Notes: generated from the letters alone by a model not told the origin. DNA of 64,000 nucleotides from JBAWXE01 sp037144255 (GCA_037144255.1 JBAWXE010000001.1:33460-97459), one strand, 5' to 3'; counted from the first letter of the stretch, positions 1-10,087 are shown. Made by a program: numbers and translations.

Positions 1-882
1 AGTACAACTGTTACTGCAGTAGCTATGGGTACTGTCAGCGATGCAGAAATGCAATCACTGGGTCAGTCTGGTGCAGCCAAAGTACTGCACATAGCAGATG
101 CTCGTTTAGATGCTCTTAATTCTCGTGCATATACAAAAGCACTGATAGCTGCTGCACAAAAGGAAAGTGCTAAAGTAATAGTAGCTGCTCACGATGTGAC
201 AGGTAAAGCTGTTGCACCACGCGTAGCTGCTAGCCTCAAGGCCGGTCTGGTTGCAGGTGCGGTTTCTTATCCAGATCTGTCAAAAGGTTTTGTGATCAAG
301 AAGAACGTATTTGCGGGTAAGGCATTTGCTTATGTAAATATCACCAGCGATCTGAAAGTGGTAACTCTGATGCCTAACACTTTCCCGGTTAAGAAAGGAG
401 AAGGCACTGCATCTGTAGAGAAACTGGATGTTGCATTTGAAGATAAAGACTTCGCAGTAAGTGTGAAGGAAGTGAATAAAGTTACGGGTGCTGTTCCTTT
501 GGGCGAAGCTGAATTGGTAGTATCAGGAGGCCGTGGTATGAAAGGCCCTGAGAACTGGGGTGTACTGGAAGATCTGGCAGCTGCACTAGGTGCAGCATTA
601 GCTTGTTCTCGTCCTGTAGCCGATTCTCATTGGCGCCCACATCACGAACATGTTGGTCAGACAGGTGGTACTATCCGCCCTAATCTGTATATAGCTGTAG
701 GTATCTCTGGTGCAATACAGCATCTGGCAGGTGTCAATGGTTCTAAGTCCATCGTTGTTATCAACAAAGATCCTGAGGCTCCTTTCTTCAAAGCCGCAGA
801 CTATGGTGTTATAGGCGATGCTATGGAAGTAGTACCGCGTCTTACCGCTGCAGTTAAGAAATTCAAAGACACGCATAATTAG
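1..882 (+). CDS. etfA: Electron transfer flavoprotein alpha subunit, 5' truncated by window edge
   Basis: Alpha subunit of the heterodimeric electron transfer flavoprotein, which carries electrons from acyl-CoA and related dehydrogenases to the quinone pool in the cytoplasm. The frame is open from base 1, before the first ATG at 25, so the true N-terminus (about 30-35 residues by family length) lies outside the window. The C-terminal FAD-binding domain is plain: GRGMKGPENW, then RPVADSHW, VGQTGGTIRPNLYIAVGISG, AIQHLAGV and INKDPEAPFFKAADYG, ending with a GDAMEVVP segment. etfB would be expected just upstream, outside the window. A strong hairpin follows the stop codon. Identification is secure; the start is not visible. 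Confidence 0.96.
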   Translation, partial: STTVTAVAMGTVSDAEMQSLGQSGAAKVLHIADARLDALNSRAYTKALIAAAQKESAKVIVAAHDVTGKAVAPRVAASLKAGLVAGAVSYPDLSKGFVIKKNVFAGKAFAYVNITSDLKVVTLMPNTFPVKKGEGTASVEKLDVAFEDKDFAVSVKEVNKVTGAVPLGEAELVVSGGRGMKGPENWGVLEDLAAALGAALACSRPVADSHWRPHHEHVGQTGGTIRPNLYIAVGISGAIQHLAGVNGSKSIVVINKDPEAPFFKAADYGVIGDAMEVVPRLTAAVKKFKDTHN

Positions 883-907
883 TAGCACTCTGTTAGTCAT
901 AAATAAT

Positions 908-935
908 AAAGGCAACCGATCTGGTTGCCTTTATT
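908..935. terminator. Bidirectional intrinsic terminator between etfA and the TlpA-like gene
   Basis: AAAGGCAACC (908-917), loop GATCT, GGTTGCCTTT (923-932), flanked by A-rich sequence on the left and TTTATT on the right. The two flanking genes converge, so it can serve both. Confidence 0.8.
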
Positions 936-955
936 AGTCTTAGTATGTTGTTATA

Positions 956-1450
956 TTATTTGCTTAGTTCTTTTACTTTGGCATAGAGTTCTTCTTCGCC
1001 GCCTTCTTCGTAGCCGGTATGCATCCATGCTACCTTGCCTGTCTTATCTACAATGATGGTAAATGGTACAGACTGAAAGTTCAGAGAGCGTTTCAGGTCA
1101 GAATTAGGATCTATAAAATAAGGAAAATCCCATCCTTGTGATTTGGCATAGCTCCGTACCAGACCTTCAGCCCGAGACTCATCTATAGATACCGTCATGT
1201 AGTTGAAATCGGTCTCTTTCTTCCAAGTAGGCATCTTGTCGCGTATGTTCTTGATCTCCTTCTTGCAAGGTACACACCATGTAGCCCAGAAACTTACTAC
1301 GGTTACCTTACCATTTGTAAAAGCAGTATTGAATGCTACCTTTTTGCTGGTATTCACATCCTTTATCTGTGTATCAGGAAGTTCTGAAGTTTGGGCATGT
1401 GCAGCAGAGAACATGAACAAGCTTGCTACGATCGTGATTAATTTTTTCAT
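956..1450 (-). CDS. TlpA-like secreted thioredoxin-fold protein
   Basis: 164-residue thiol-disulfide oxidoreductase of the TlpA/ResA type, expected to act in the periplasm. I chose the ATG at 1450 because a clean signal peptide (MKKLITIVASLFMFSAAHAQ) starts there; an upstream in-frame ATG at 1498 would only add a poor extension. The redox motif is W58-C-V-P-C62 within FWATWCVPCKKE, and the cis-proline loop reads SVPFTIIVD. It is divergent from the outer-membrane protein at 1550 and convergent with etfA. The partner (cytochrome maturation, or general disulfide reduction) cannot be told from the sequence. Confidence 0.88.
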   Translation of the reverse strand: MKKLITIVASLFMFSAAHAQTSELPDTQIKDVNTSKKVAFNTAFTNGKVTVVSFWATWCVPCKKEIKNIRDKMPTWKKETDFNYMTVSIDESRAEGLVRSYAKSQGWDFPYFIDPNSDLKRSLNFQSVPFTIIVDKTGKVAWMHTGYEEGGEEELYAKVKELSK

Positions 1451-1549
1451 GTATATAAGTATGTGTATTTTACTAAATAAGGGCAAATATGTTGCCATTT
1501 ATTGCTAAAGATTCTAATTTCGGTAAAATTTTAAACATTTTAGCATTTA

Positions 1550-3142
1550 ATGAAAAAAATAGCTCTTTTATTTTCGTTATCGTTAATAGCTGTTTCCGTT
1601 GTCAAGGCGCAGGGTACTCTTTCAGGAGACCTGATGATGAATACTAATTTCTTTCAGCGAGATTCTTCTATCAAGGCGGCTAATAACCCACTGTATGATA
1701 ATTACTTGAGTGGAGGAGAAGCATGGCTGGGACTACGCTATAGTTATAAAGGATTTACAGCTACTATACGTGCGGATGTTTTTAACAATTCTAATTTGAA
1801 GGACCCACAGAATGCCATGAGTGGTTTTGGACTGGGTGCATGGACTCTGAGTAAAGAATTCAAAGACCTGAAAATAACTGCCGGTTATATATATGACCAA
1901 ATAGGTAGTGGTATACTGTTCAGGGCATATGAGGACAGGGGCCTGCTGATAGATAATGCCTTGGTAGGTGTGCATCTGAAATACAAACTCAACGAACATA
2001 TAATTCTAAAAGGGTTTACCGGACAACAGAAGAATGTATTCAATCGTTACGAGCCTATAGTAAAAGGTATCAGTGCAGAAGGTGATTACAGTATAGGTAA
2101 GTTACACCTATTGCCTGGGGTTGGTGCTATCAACCGTACGATAGATCAAACATCTATGGAAGCTATTACTTCTACTATCAATGGTTATGCTCTAGGCGAT
2201 CGTTTTGAGCCTATGTACAATATGTATGGCTATACATTCTACAATACATTGAATATAGGCGACTTCTCATGGTATGCAGAAGGTTCTTACAAAACACACG
2301 AAGCTATTATTGGTCTGGATGGCCAGCTACATGACCACGATGGTAATGTAGAATATACTACCCTAGGCTATGCACGTAAAGGTATAGCACTGAATGTAAC
2401 AGGTAAGCGTACCGAGAATTTTGTGATGCGTACATCTCCTAACGAAAAGCTATTATTGGGCATACTTAATTGGCAACCATTAGTATCACATATAAGGGCA
2501 CAAAGATTGATGGCACGTTATACACCGGCATCGCAGGATATTTCAGAACAAGCAGCAGGGGCAGACCTATTACTAGCTCCTAATGAAACCACCTCATTTA
2601 TTATCAACTATACGTATATCAATACATTGGATAATGTAAAATTGTATCGTGAAACTTATCTGGAAGGTGAGTATCGTGGTATAGACAAATGTATACTCCA
2701 GGGTGGGTTGCAAATATTAGAATACAATCAGAAAGTGTATCAGGTAAACTCTGCCAAGACCATTGTAAATGCTGTGACACCTTTTGCTGAGTTCACCTAC
2801 CGTATCAATAGCAAACAATCTATCAGAACAGAGTGGGAATACATGAGCACCAAACAAGACTACGGTTCATGGATATTCGGATTGCTGGAATTCAATGTGG
2901 CACCTAAATGGTCATTCTCGGTTTCTGATATGTATAATATAGACCCATATACTGATGGATTGAAATTGCCATCCAGTGAAGGGAAACATTATTATAACTT
3001 CTTTGCAGCATATACCAAAGGGCCTCACCGTTTTACAATAGCATATGTAAAACAAGTGGATGGTATCAATTGTACGGGAGGTGTTTGTCGTTATGAACCG
3101 GCATTCAGCGGTATAAGAACAGGTATAACATCCAGCTTCTAA
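1550..3142 (+). CDS. DUF6029-family outer-membrane protein
   Basis: 530 residues with a signal peptide ending KAQ (about residue 20). The rest is a series of amphipathic beta strands with alternating aromatic residues and GxxAxY-type patterns, typical of a 16-or-more-stranded barrel. It resembles the Bacteroidota family DUF6029, whose function is unknown. The gene stands alone, divergent from the TlpA-like gene and closed by a hairpin at 3175. Barrel prediction is inference from composition and the family resemblance is from memory. Confidence 0.7.
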   Translation: MKKIALLFSLSLIAVSVVKAQGTLSGDLMMNTNFFQRDSSIKAANNPLYDNYLSGGEAWLGLRYSYKGFTATIRADVFNNSNLKDPQNAMSGFGLGAWTLSKEFKDLKITAGYIYDQIGSGILFRAYEDRGLLIDNALVGVHLKYKLNEHIILKGFTGQQKNVFNRYEPIVKGISAEGDYSIGKLHLLPGVGAINRTIDQTSMEAITSTINGYALGDRFEPMYNMYGYTFYNTLNIGDFSWYAEGSYKTHEAIIGLDGQLHDHDGNVEYTTLGYARKGIALNVTGKRTENFVMRTSPNEKLLLGILNWQPLVSHIRAQRLMARYTPASQDISEQAAGADLLLAPNETTSFIINYTYINTLDNVKLYRETYLEGEYRGIDKCILQGGLQILEYNQKVYQVNSAKTIVNAVTPFAEFTYRINSKQSIRTEWEYMSTKQDYGSWIFGLLEFNVAPKWSFSVSDMYNIDPYTDGLKLPSSEGKHYYNFFAAYTKGPHRFTIAYVKQVDGINCTGGVCRYEPAFSGIRTGITSSF

Positions 3143-3174
3143 AGCTTAATGCTATAAAAGTGCTTATTTTTGTT

Positions 3175-3202
3175 GAACGGTTCCTTATGGAGCCGTTCTT
3201 GT
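3175..3202 (+). terminator. Intrinsic terminator of the DUF6029 gene
   Basis: GAACGGTTCC (3175-3184), loop TTAT, GGAGCCGTTC (3189-3198; one G-U pair), followed by TTGTTT. It sits inside the longest possible nadB frame, which argues for the later nadB start at 3221. Confidence 0.75.
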
Positions 3203-3220
3203 TTACAGATACTACACATC

Positions 3221-4816
3221 ATGTTACGAACAGATTTTTTAGTGATAGGTTCAGGTATAGCGGGGTTGACATTTGCAGTGAAAACTGCCAAACGTTTTCC
3301 GGATAAGACCATAACGATACTGACCAAAGCCAATACTGATGAGACCAATACGAAATATGCACAAGGTGGAATTGCGGTAGTGAATGATCCACAGGATAGT
3401 TTTCAAAAGCATATCCAAGATACACTGATAGCCGGAGATGGGCTGTGCAATGCGAAGATAGTAGAGATAGTAGTAAAAGAAGGACCAAATGGGGTGAATG
3501 AGATCATAGAATGGGGAGCGAGATTTGATAAAGACCCTGAAGGTGACTATATGAGAGGTAAGGAGGGAGGACACTCAGAGTTCAGAATACTGCATCATAA
3601 GGATATCACAGGGTTTGAGATAGAGCGGACATTGGTAGAAGAAGTAAAGAAATATCCAAACATACAGATATACAATCACTGGTTTGTAGTAGATATCATC
3701 ACACAACATCATTTGGGTTATCTGGTAACCAAATCTGCACCTGATATTGAATGTTATGGTGTGTATGCGCTGAACCTTAAAACAAGAAAGACGGAGAAAA
3801 TATTATCGCGCATTACAGTAATGGCATCGGGTGGTACCGGACAAGCATACCGTACTACAACTAACCCACGAATTGCCACAGGGGATGGTATAGCCATGGT
3901 ATACCGTGCCAAGGGGCGTATAGAGAATATGGAATTTATACAGTTTCATCCTACAGCACTCTATGAGGCAGGTGTGAGCCCGTCGTTCCTTATTACAGAA
4001 GCTGTAAGAGGAGACGGTGGAATACTGCGCAATAAAGAAGGAGAAGCGTTTATGGTGCGCTATGATGAGCGTGCTGATCTGGCACCACGCGATGTAGTTG
4101 CAAGAGCTATAGATAGTGAAATGAAGCGAACAGGTACAGAAAATGTGTATCTGGACTGCAGGCATATGGATGCAGATAAATTCAAAGCACATTTCCCTAA
4201 TATTTACGAGAAATGCAAAAGTGTAGGGATAGATGCATTAGAGCAGATGATACCTGTGGCACCCGCAGCACATTACTGCTGTGGAGGTGTGAAGACAGAT
4301 GAGTATGGTCATACTTCCATCAAACGTTTATATGCGTGTGGAGAGTGTGCCAGTACCGGGTTACATGGTGCTAACAGATTAGCCTCAAATTCATTGTTAG
4401 AAGCATTGGTTTTTGCTAATCGTATAGCAGTGGATGCAGCTAATAGCATAGATGTTACTAAATTTAAATATGAGATACCTGACTGGGATGCCAAAGGTAC
4501 TGATGACCCTAAAGAAATGATATTGATAACGCAGAGCCTGAAGGAACTGCAACAAGTAATGAGTGACTATGTGGGGATAGTGCGCAATGATGTGCGATTG
4601 GAACGTGCTATCAGACGTATAGATCTGCTACATGAGGAAACTGAAGAACTGTATAAGACCACTATATTGTCGCCACAGCTGTGTGAACTGAGGAATCTGA
4701 TCACAATAGGTTATCTAGTAGTGAAGGAAGCGCAATTCAGAAAAGAAAGCCGGGGTCTGCATTTTAATACAGACTACCCGGATAAAAGTCCATTGCTTCA
4801 GAATATTGTATTATAA
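3221..4816 (+). CDS. nadB: L-aspartate oxidase
   Basis: First enzyme of de novo NAD synthesis: FAD-dependent oxidation of L-aspartate to iminoaspartate, which NadA then condenses into quinolinate. 531 residues from the ATG at 3221; a longer frame from 3170 would run through the upstream terminator and puts 17 odd residues before the Rossmann strand. Visible: the FAD fold VIGSGIAGL (residues 8-16), EFIQFHPTAL, EAVRGDGGILRN, APRDVVARAID, and the C-terminal FAD segment CGECASTGLHGANRLASNSL, which separates NadB from most fumarate reductases. nadA and nadC are not adjacent. The last six bases overlap the convergent ABC transporter gene. Confidence 0.95.
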   Translation: MLRTDFLVIGSGIAGLTFAVKTAKRFPDKTITILTKANTDETNTKYAQGGIAVVNDPQDSFQKHIQDTLIAGDGLCNAKIVEIVVKEGPNGVNEIIEWGARFDKDPEGDYMRGKEGGHSEFRILHHKDITGFEIERTLVEEVKKYPNIQIYNHWFVVDIITQHHLGYLVTKSAPDIECYGVYALNLKTRKTEKILSRITVMASGGTGQAYRTTTNPRIATGDGIAMVYRAKGRIENMEFIQFHPTALYEAGVSPSFLITEAVRGDGGILRNKEGEAFMVRYDERADLAPRDVVARAIDSEMKRTGTENVYLDCRHMDADKFKAHFPNIYEKCKSVGIDALEQMIPVAPAAHYCCGGVKTDEYGHTSIKRLYACGECASTGLHGANRLASNSLLEALVFANRIAVDAANSIDVTKFKYEIPDWDAKGTDDPKEMILITQSLKELQQVMSDYVGIVRNDVRLERAIRRIDLLHEETEELYKTTILSPQLCELRNLITIGYLVVKEAQFRKESRGLHFNTDYPDKSPLLQNIVL

Positions 4817-6616
4817 CATGGCAACCTTGCCATTGGAGGCAGGTGCGTGTTTATCTTTTCTTTCACCTATTTGCTGACGCCACATAGCATAGTAGAGACC
4901 TTTCTCTTGCAATAGGTCATTGTGTGTGCCGGTCTCTATAATATTACCTTGTTCCAGTACATAGATACGATCGGCATGCATGATGGTAGAAAGGCGGTGT
5001 GCAATCAGGATAGTGATCTGCTCTCGTGCCTTAGATATTTCTTTTACAGTACCGGTTATTTCTTCTTCCGTAATAGAGTCTAATGAACTTGTAGCCTCAT
5101 CAAAAATCAATAATTTAGGATGACGTAGCAGGCTACGAGCTATACTCAGACGTTGTTTTTCTCCACCACTCACTTTCATGCCACTTTCGCCTATCAAGGT
5201 ATCAAGGCCTTTATCTGCACGACTGAGGAGGCTATGACAAGCTGCTTTATGTAGTGCATCGAACATCTCTGCATCGGTAGCATCCGGTTTTACAAAAGAC
5301 ATATTTTCTCTGATGGTGCCAGCAAATAACTGTGTATCCTGTGTAACGAAACCTATTTGACTGCGTAGATGATCGAAGATGATATCGTGACCATCAATGC
5401 CATTGTATAATATCCTTCCTTCTTTAGGACGGTAAAGGCCTACCAATAGTTTAACAAGGGTTGTTTTACCGGAACCAGAGGGGCCTACGAAAGCAATTGT
5501 TTCACCTTGTTTGACACTGAATGAGATATTCTCTAATGCATTTTGAGATGCACTCTGATGTTTGAAACCTACGTTCTCATATTGCAAGGTGTCTATACTA
5601 CCTAGTTCGGTAGGGTGATCAGGAGTAGCCTCGGGCGGACGCTGCATAAGATTGTGGTAATTATTGATACTGGCTTCTGCTTCGCGATAGCTAAGCAGTA
5701 TATTACCTATTTCCTGTAATGGGCCGAAGATGAAGAAAGAGAATATCTGCATGGTCACTAATTCATGTGGCTGCATACTATCCTTAAATATCAACCACAT
5801 CAGCAAGAAAAGGATGAACTGGCGGAGCGTATTGACAATAGTACCTTGTAAGAAGCTGATACTACGAATTCGTTTTACCTTTGTCAACTCGAGTCCAAGA
5901 ATCTTATGAGTATTCTGATTCAATCTATTGACCTCTTGCTGGGTAAGGCCTAGGCTTTTCACCACCTCTATATTACGAAGGCTCTCAGTAGTAGCACCTG
6001 CGAGAGAGGTAGTGCGTTTCACTATCTCCTTCTGGATGATCTTGATCTTCTTACTGAAAACATTAGTAACTGTTGTTAGGAGCGCAATACCTACCAGATA
6101 TGCCAAAGGCACGCTCCAGTGGATATAGATACCGGCATATACAAATACAAAGCCAACACCTACAACAATGGCAAACAATGCATTCAGAAAGTAGTTAATG
6201 AATTTTTCGGTATCTGTTCGCACTTTTGTTAGAATGCTGAGTGTTTCTCCACTGCGTTGATCTTCAAAATCCTGAAAAGGTAGTTTCATAGCATGTTGCA
6301 GACCATCGGTAAAAATGCGGGCACCAAATTTTTGGTTGATCACATTGGCAAAATAATCTTGAAAATTTTTGGCAATACGGCTGACCATAGCAGTACCCAT
6401 AGACATGAATAATATCATCAGTACGCTCCATCCATAAGTGTTCCATGGAATGTTGATGCCTTTCTTTTTATTGTCTACAAAATCCTCAGCTATCTTGATG
6501 ATCTTTCCAAAAAGGATGGGATCAATGAGGGAGAAGATGGTGTTGATAGTAGCCAGCACCAAAGTGAGGACTATTAGCCACCTATATGGTTTTAAATATT
6601 TTAATAAGAGTTTCAT
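4811..6616 (-). CDS. MsbA-type ABC exporter (fused permease and ATPase)
   Basis: 601-residue half-transporter that would work as a homodimer in the inner membrane. An N-terminal six-helix exporter domain covers roughly residues 1-330 and an ATPase about 350-580: Walker A GPSGSGKTTL (about 377-386), signature VSGGEKQR (about 482), Walker B LLIFDEATSS, switch histidine in IAHRLS. Length and order match MsbA, the lipid A-core flippase, but drug or lipid export is equally possible. A TAnnTTTG box lies only seven bases before the ATG. Its 3' end overlaps nadB by six bases with no terminator between them. Confidence 0.88.
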   Translation of the reverse strand: MKLLLKYLKPYRWLIVLTLVLATINTIFSLIDPILFGKIIKIAEDFVDNKKKGINIPWNTYGWSVLMILFMSMGTAMVSRIAKNFQDYFANVINQKFGARIFTDGLQHAMKLPFQDFEDQRSGETLSILTKVRTDTEKFINYFLNALFAIVVGVGFVFVYAGIYIHWSVPLAYLVGIALLTTVTNVFSKKIKIIQKEIVKRTTSLAGATTESLRNIEVVKSLGLTQQEVNRLNQNTHKILGLELTKVKRIRSISFLQGTIVNTLRQFILFLLMWLIFKDSMQPHELVTMQIFSFFIFGPLQEIGNILLSYREAEASINNYHNLMQRPPEATPDHPTELGSIDTLQYENVGFKHQSASQNALENISFSVKQGETIAFVGPSGSGKTTLVKLLVGLYRPKEGRILYNGIDGHDIIFDHLRSQIGFVTQDTQLFAGTIRENMSFVKPDATDAEMFDALHKAACHSLLSRADKGLDTLIGESGMKVSGGEKQRLSIARSLLRHPKLLIFDEATSSLDSITEEEITGTVKEISKAREQITILIAHRLSTIMHADRIYVLEQGNIIETGTHNDLLQEKGLYYAMWRQQIGERKDKHAPASNGKVAML

Positions 6617-6623
6617 ACGTTTA

Positions 6624-6631
6624 CAAAGGTA
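6624..6631 (-). promoter_or_regulatory. Candidate Bacteroidota -7 box for the ABC exporter
   Basis: TACCTTTG on the minus strand matches TAnnTTTG exactly. Seven bases separate it from the ATG, so the transcript would have almost no leader. No clear TTTG at -33. Confidence 0.45.
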
Positions 6632-6707
6632 ATGGTTATCTGTACTGAACTACTAAAGGTAACTTAAGTCTTTTCTATAATGCAATTAGTAAAGTAGATG
6701 AAGTAGG

Positions 6708-7136
6708 CTATCGAGGTCTATTTGGGAATAATGTCATGAGCATTTGGCCAACTTTCTTATCGATAGGCAAGCTGAAAGTATCAGGTTTGAGTTCATATAT
6801 ATCCAGCCAGTATGTTATTTCGCCATCTATGTTATTGGCAATATTATCTAGAGAGGAATTACTAGTAACCCAATAATAGATACTGATAATTTGAGAACCA
6901 TCAAAAGCGGACTGTTGGAAATAGTCGGTTGTATAAAAATGATCTAATACTTCAATATCCAAACTCAATTCCTCCATCCATTCTCTTTTCAGGCAGTCAA
7001 TAGTGCCTTCGCCCATTTCCATACCACCACCCGGGAACTTGATGAACTTATTTCCTTTTATCAATTCTTCATTTACTAATATCTTATTGTTGTGTAATAA
7101 GATACCGTATACTCGAATGTTGAAATGCTTGGTCAT
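6708..7136 (-). CDS. NUDIX hydrolase
   Basis: 142-residue NUDIX-fold protein, expected to hydrolyse a nucleoside diphosphate linked to another group. The Nudix box is present as GGMEMGE-x7-REWMEEL (about residues 37-57): the metal-binding REWMEE glutamates are intact, but the usual EExG glycine is replaced by serine (EELS). The substrate cannot be told. It starts five bases after the stop of the upstream lipoprotein gene, so the two are probably co-transcribed. Confidence 0.85.
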   Translation of the reverse strand: MTKHFNIRVYGILLHNNKILVNEELIKGNKFIKFPGGGMEMGEGTIDCLKREWMEELSLDIEVLDHFYTTDYFQQSAFDGSQIISIYYWVTSNSSLDNIANNIDGEITYWLDIYELKPDTFSLPIDKKVGQMLMTLFPNRPR

Positions 7137-7141
7137 AGCTA

Positions 7142-7861
7142 TTAATTAATATTTAAGCCAATAGTAAGCCCTACCCATGGTTTACCCTGATATATCCAGA
7201 ATACCTTGTTTTTATCCAGCAGGTGGTCAACACCAGCTGCAATGCCAAAAGATATGCTATGTACACCTGTCATTACAGATACACCAGATATGAGTAACAA
7301 GCCTTCATATTCAATATTGATCTTGTTATTTGTTACCCATTCGTTCATTGGTGTATTGCCAAATCCGGAGAACATACCAACACTATAACCCATATGCTTT
7401 ACATCCCGTTTGTAGACATTGAGTGGCGTGCGAGTATAATCTAAACGATATTTATCTGCACGATACCCGAAATATAGAACACCATTATAAGTTGAGAGTA
7501 ACTGGTTGGGAAATCCATTATTGTAAGGTCTGTATTTGAAGGCGATGGTCTGAATATCTATATCAAATGAAGGTTTATAGAAAGTATGGTAGTATTTGTC
7601 GCCTTTGTATTTTTTGAGTGTGGTACTGTAGATGGTTTTTTTATTCCGGTCTAAGACCAGACTGTCATTGATGTAAGTGGCAGGGTAGGCAACTGTTGTA
7701 TCTTCATTGGGAGAAGTAATATATACTTTGTCTTTAGATAATATCTTGGTGTAGTAGATCCCATCTTCGAAATTATATTTAGAAGAGTGGTATGCGCCGG
7801 CACAGCTACTGAGACATATTATGCCAGCTAAATAAATTAATAATACAGGTCTTCTAGGCAT
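7142..7861 (-). CDS. Predicted lipoprotein of unknown function
   Basis: 239 residues; the N-terminus has a hydrophobic stretch ending in the lipobox LSSC (cysteine about residue 20), so an envelope lipoprotein. The rest is rich in tyrosine and lysine with beta-type alternation and a glycine-rich C-terminal third (SGVSVMTGVHSISFGIAAGV) that could be a membrane beta hairpin. No family recognised. Likely first gene of a two-gene unit with the NUDIX gene; a near-consensus -7 box (TACTTTTA) lies at 7890-7897. Confidence 0.6.
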   Translation of the reverse strand: MPRRPVLLIYLAGIICLSSCAGAYHSSKYNFEDGIYYTKILSKDKVYITSPNEDTTVAYPATYINDSLVLDRNKKTIYSTTLKKYKGDKYYHTFYKPSFDIDIQTIAFKYRPYNNGFPNQLLSTYNGVLYFGYRADKYRLDYTRTPLNVYKRDVKHMGYSVGMFSGFGNTPMNEWVTNNKINIEYEGLLLISGVSVMTGVHSISFGIAAGVDHLLDKNKVFWIYQGKPWVGLTIGLNIN

Positions 7862-7903
7862 GGGAATAGTTTAATAGAATAAACTTACCTAAAAGTACGG
7901 CAA

Positions 7904-8845
7904 TTAGAACCAACGTTTCTTATAAAAATACCAACTAGTGACAACGGATATGATAATAGACAAGAATACCGCTACATAGAAGCCTTCCATAGTATTCTCA
8001 GTAGGGAAATGTACATTCATGCCAAAGAATGCTGCTACCAATGCAGGTACAGAAAGAATGATAGTGATGGCTGTGAGGCGTTTCATCACTATGTTCATAT
8101 TGTTGTTAATAATGCTAGCAAAGGCATCCATGGTACTGCTGAGGATATTAGTGTAAGTGTTGGCCATTTCAAGAGCTTGAGAGAACTCTACGATCAAATC
8201 GCTTAAAAATTCTCGTTCTTCTTCGTCGCAATTGAGAAAGTTGGTACGTTCCATCTTCATTAGTAACAATTCATCAGAGCGTAGTGCTGTAATAAAATAA
8301 ACGAGACTTTTTTGTACCCGCATCAGATACAGTAACTCTACATTACGATTTGAATCGTAGAGTTTTTGTTCCAACATATTGCGACGGTGGTTGATATCTT
8401 TTAGCACTTGCATGAAATCCATTACCACTTTCTCGAAAATTTTCAGTACCATCATATTTGGTCTTTCGGGATGGCGTTTGGCAAAAGTGGTAAGGAAACG
8501 ACGAATGGCTACATTTTCAAAGGAATTAACTGTTACTACCTGACTATGTTGTGTGATGATGATGGAAATAGGAATAGTGATATAGTCGGCATCACTTTCA
8601 TTGAGTGATTTATTCTCCACCGGTGTTTTGAGTACTATGAGTTTTACGCCATCTTCCATTTCGTAGCGGGCGCGCTCTTCAATATCCAAAGAATCGGTAA
8701 GGAAGTCGTGAGGTATATTGAGAGCAGAAGAGAGGTTATCTATCTCAGATTCGTTGAAAGGAGGTGTAACATTGATCCAGTTGGCTCCTTCTGCTTGTTC
8801 TATCTCCAGCGTCTTCTTGTTGATATTTTTATAGAATTGTACCAT
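7904..8845 (-). CDS. corA: CorA-family divalent cation channel
   Basis: 313-residue CorA-type Mg2+ (or Co2+/Ni2+) channel of the inner membrane. The long N-terminal cytoplasmic funnel domain is followed by two C-terminal membrane helices; the family signature GMN is present at about residue 275 (FFGMNVHFP), followed by the acidic periplasmic loop TENTMEG. The second helix ends in the basic tail YKKRWF. It is a lone gene, divergent from fbp. The ion transported is not fixed by sequence alone. Confidence 0.92.
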   Translation of the reverse strand: MVQFYKNINKKTLEIEQAEGANWINVTPPFNESEIDNLSSALNIPHDFLTDSLDIEERARYEMEDGVKLIVLKTPVENKSLNESDADYITIPISIIITQHSQVVTVNSFENVAIRRFLTTFAKRHPERPNMMVLKIFEKVVMDFMQVLKDINHRRNMLEQKLYDSNRNVELLYLMRVQKSLVYFITALRSDELLLMKMERTNFLNCDEEEREFLSDLIVEFSQALEMANTYTNILSSTMDAFASIINNNMNIVMKRLTAITIILSVPALVAAFFGMNVHFPTENTMEGFYVAVFLSIIISVVTSWYFYKKRWF

Positions 8846-8974
8846 GGGTCATTTTTTTGACAAAATGTGAAATATGTTCAATAAAGGCATATGAGACCTT
8901 TGTAGTATGAAGATAAACAGCTTAAAATTAAAAGTTTAGACTAAGTAAGAGTACTGTATTTGAGGCATCTTTAT

Positions 8975-8982
8975 TACTTTTG
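8975..8982 (+). promoter_or_regulatory. Candidate -7 box for fbp
   Basis: TACTTTTG matches TAnnTTTG exactly, 29 bases before the ATG. A TTTG at 8959-8962 is too close (12-base gap) to be a canonical -33 element. Confidence 0.4.
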
Positions 8983-9011
8983 CATTATCTTTTTTAGTAA
9001 AACAGTTATAT

Positions 9012-10037
9012 ATGAATTCTCTACGCAAATTAATGACTCTGGATGAGTTTACTATTCAGGAGACGAGACAGTTCCCTCAGGCTACAGGTGAGTTATCATC
9101 GCTGTTGCGCGATATAGGTCTGGCGTGTAAGATCATCAACAAGCAAGTGAACAAAGCAGGATTGGTAGATATATTGGGTAAGCATGGTGCTACCAATGTA
9201 CAAGGTGAAGAGCAAATGAAGTTGGATGTATTCTCTAATGAGACCCTTATCAATGTGTTGAAGAATAGTGCAGATTGTGCAGGTATAGCATCTGAAGAAA
9301 ATGACGACTGTGTATGTTTTGAAGATACGTATTCTGCTAACTCTAAGTATGTAGTGTTATTTGACCCATTGGATGGATCGTCCAATATAGATGTAAATGC
9401 ATCGATAGGTACAATATTCTCTATTTATCGTCGTGTGAGTGAAGTAGGTAAGCCTGTAACTCAAGAAGATTTTCTGCAACCGGGTAATAAGCTGATGGCT
9501 GCGGGGTATGTAATATATGGCTCCAGTACAATGATGGTATATGCTACAAAGCTGAGTGTAAATGGATTTACGCTCGAACCATCAATAGGTGAATTCTGTT
9601 TATCTCACCCAAATATGAGATGTCCGGAAAAGGGGAAGATATACTCTATTAATCAAGGAAATACAAATAAGTACAATGATAATCTGAAAGCATACTTGGA
9701 TTATTGTATGGGTGTGAATAAGGAAGAAGGTCGTCCATATTCTCATCGTTATATAGGGTCAATGGTGGCTGATATGCATCGTACTTTGATAAAGGGAGGT
9801 ATTTTTATGTATCCGGCAGATAGCAGCTCACCTAAGGGTAAACTGAGATTGCAGTATGAGTGCAACCCTATGGCTTTCCTGATGGAAGCAGCAGGCGGAA
9901 CAGCTACAACAGGTACAGGAAATATACTGGATGTGATACCTACAGAATTGCATCAACGAGTGCCTATCTATATAGGGTCAAAGAATATGGTAGCTAAGGC
10001 TATGGAATATGTGGGTGAGAAAGCAAGTGTAGCCTGA
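9012..10037 (+). CDS. fbp: Fructose-1,6-bisphosphatase class 1
   Basis: Gluconeogenic phosphatase converting fructose 1,6-bisphosphate to fructose 6-phosphate. 341 residues, normal for class 1. The metal-binding signature [20 protein letters not shown] lies at about residues 117-136, and the substrate segment [20 protein letters not shown] is near residue 275. The opposing enzyme pfkA is encoded 6 kb downstream on the other strand, so the two are separately controlled. The gene is monocistronic, with its own -7 box and a strong terminator. Confidence 0.96.
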   Translation: MNSLRKLMTLDEFTIQETRQFPQATGELSSLLRDIGLACKIINKQVNKAGLVDILGKHGATNVQGEEQMKLDVFSNETLINVLKNSADCAGIASEENDDCVCFEDTYSANSKYVVLFDPLDGSSNIDVNASIGTIFSIYRRVSEVGKPVTQEDFLQPGNKLMAAGYVIYGSSTMMVYATKLSVNGFTLEPSIGEFCLSHPNMRCPEKGKIYSINQGNTNKYNDNLKAYLDYCMGVNKEEGRPYSHRYIGSMVADMHRTLIKGGIFMYPADSSSPKGKLRLQYECNPMAFLMEAAGGTATTGTGNILDVIPTELHQRVPIYIGSKNMVAKAMEYVGEKASVA

Positions 10038-10059
10038 TTATTTTGATATTGATATTTTC

Positions 10060-10087
10060 AAAGCCCGGCTCTATCCGGGCTTTTTTT
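10060..10087 (+). terminator. Intrinsic terminator of fbp
   Basis: AAGCCCGG (10061-10068), loop CTCTAT, CCGGGCTT (10075-10082), then a T run to 10087. Confidence 0.9.

Noticed and set aside
598..915. Open frame opposite etfA
   Set aside because: It mirrors a well-conserved gene, includes the terminator and has no family resemblance.
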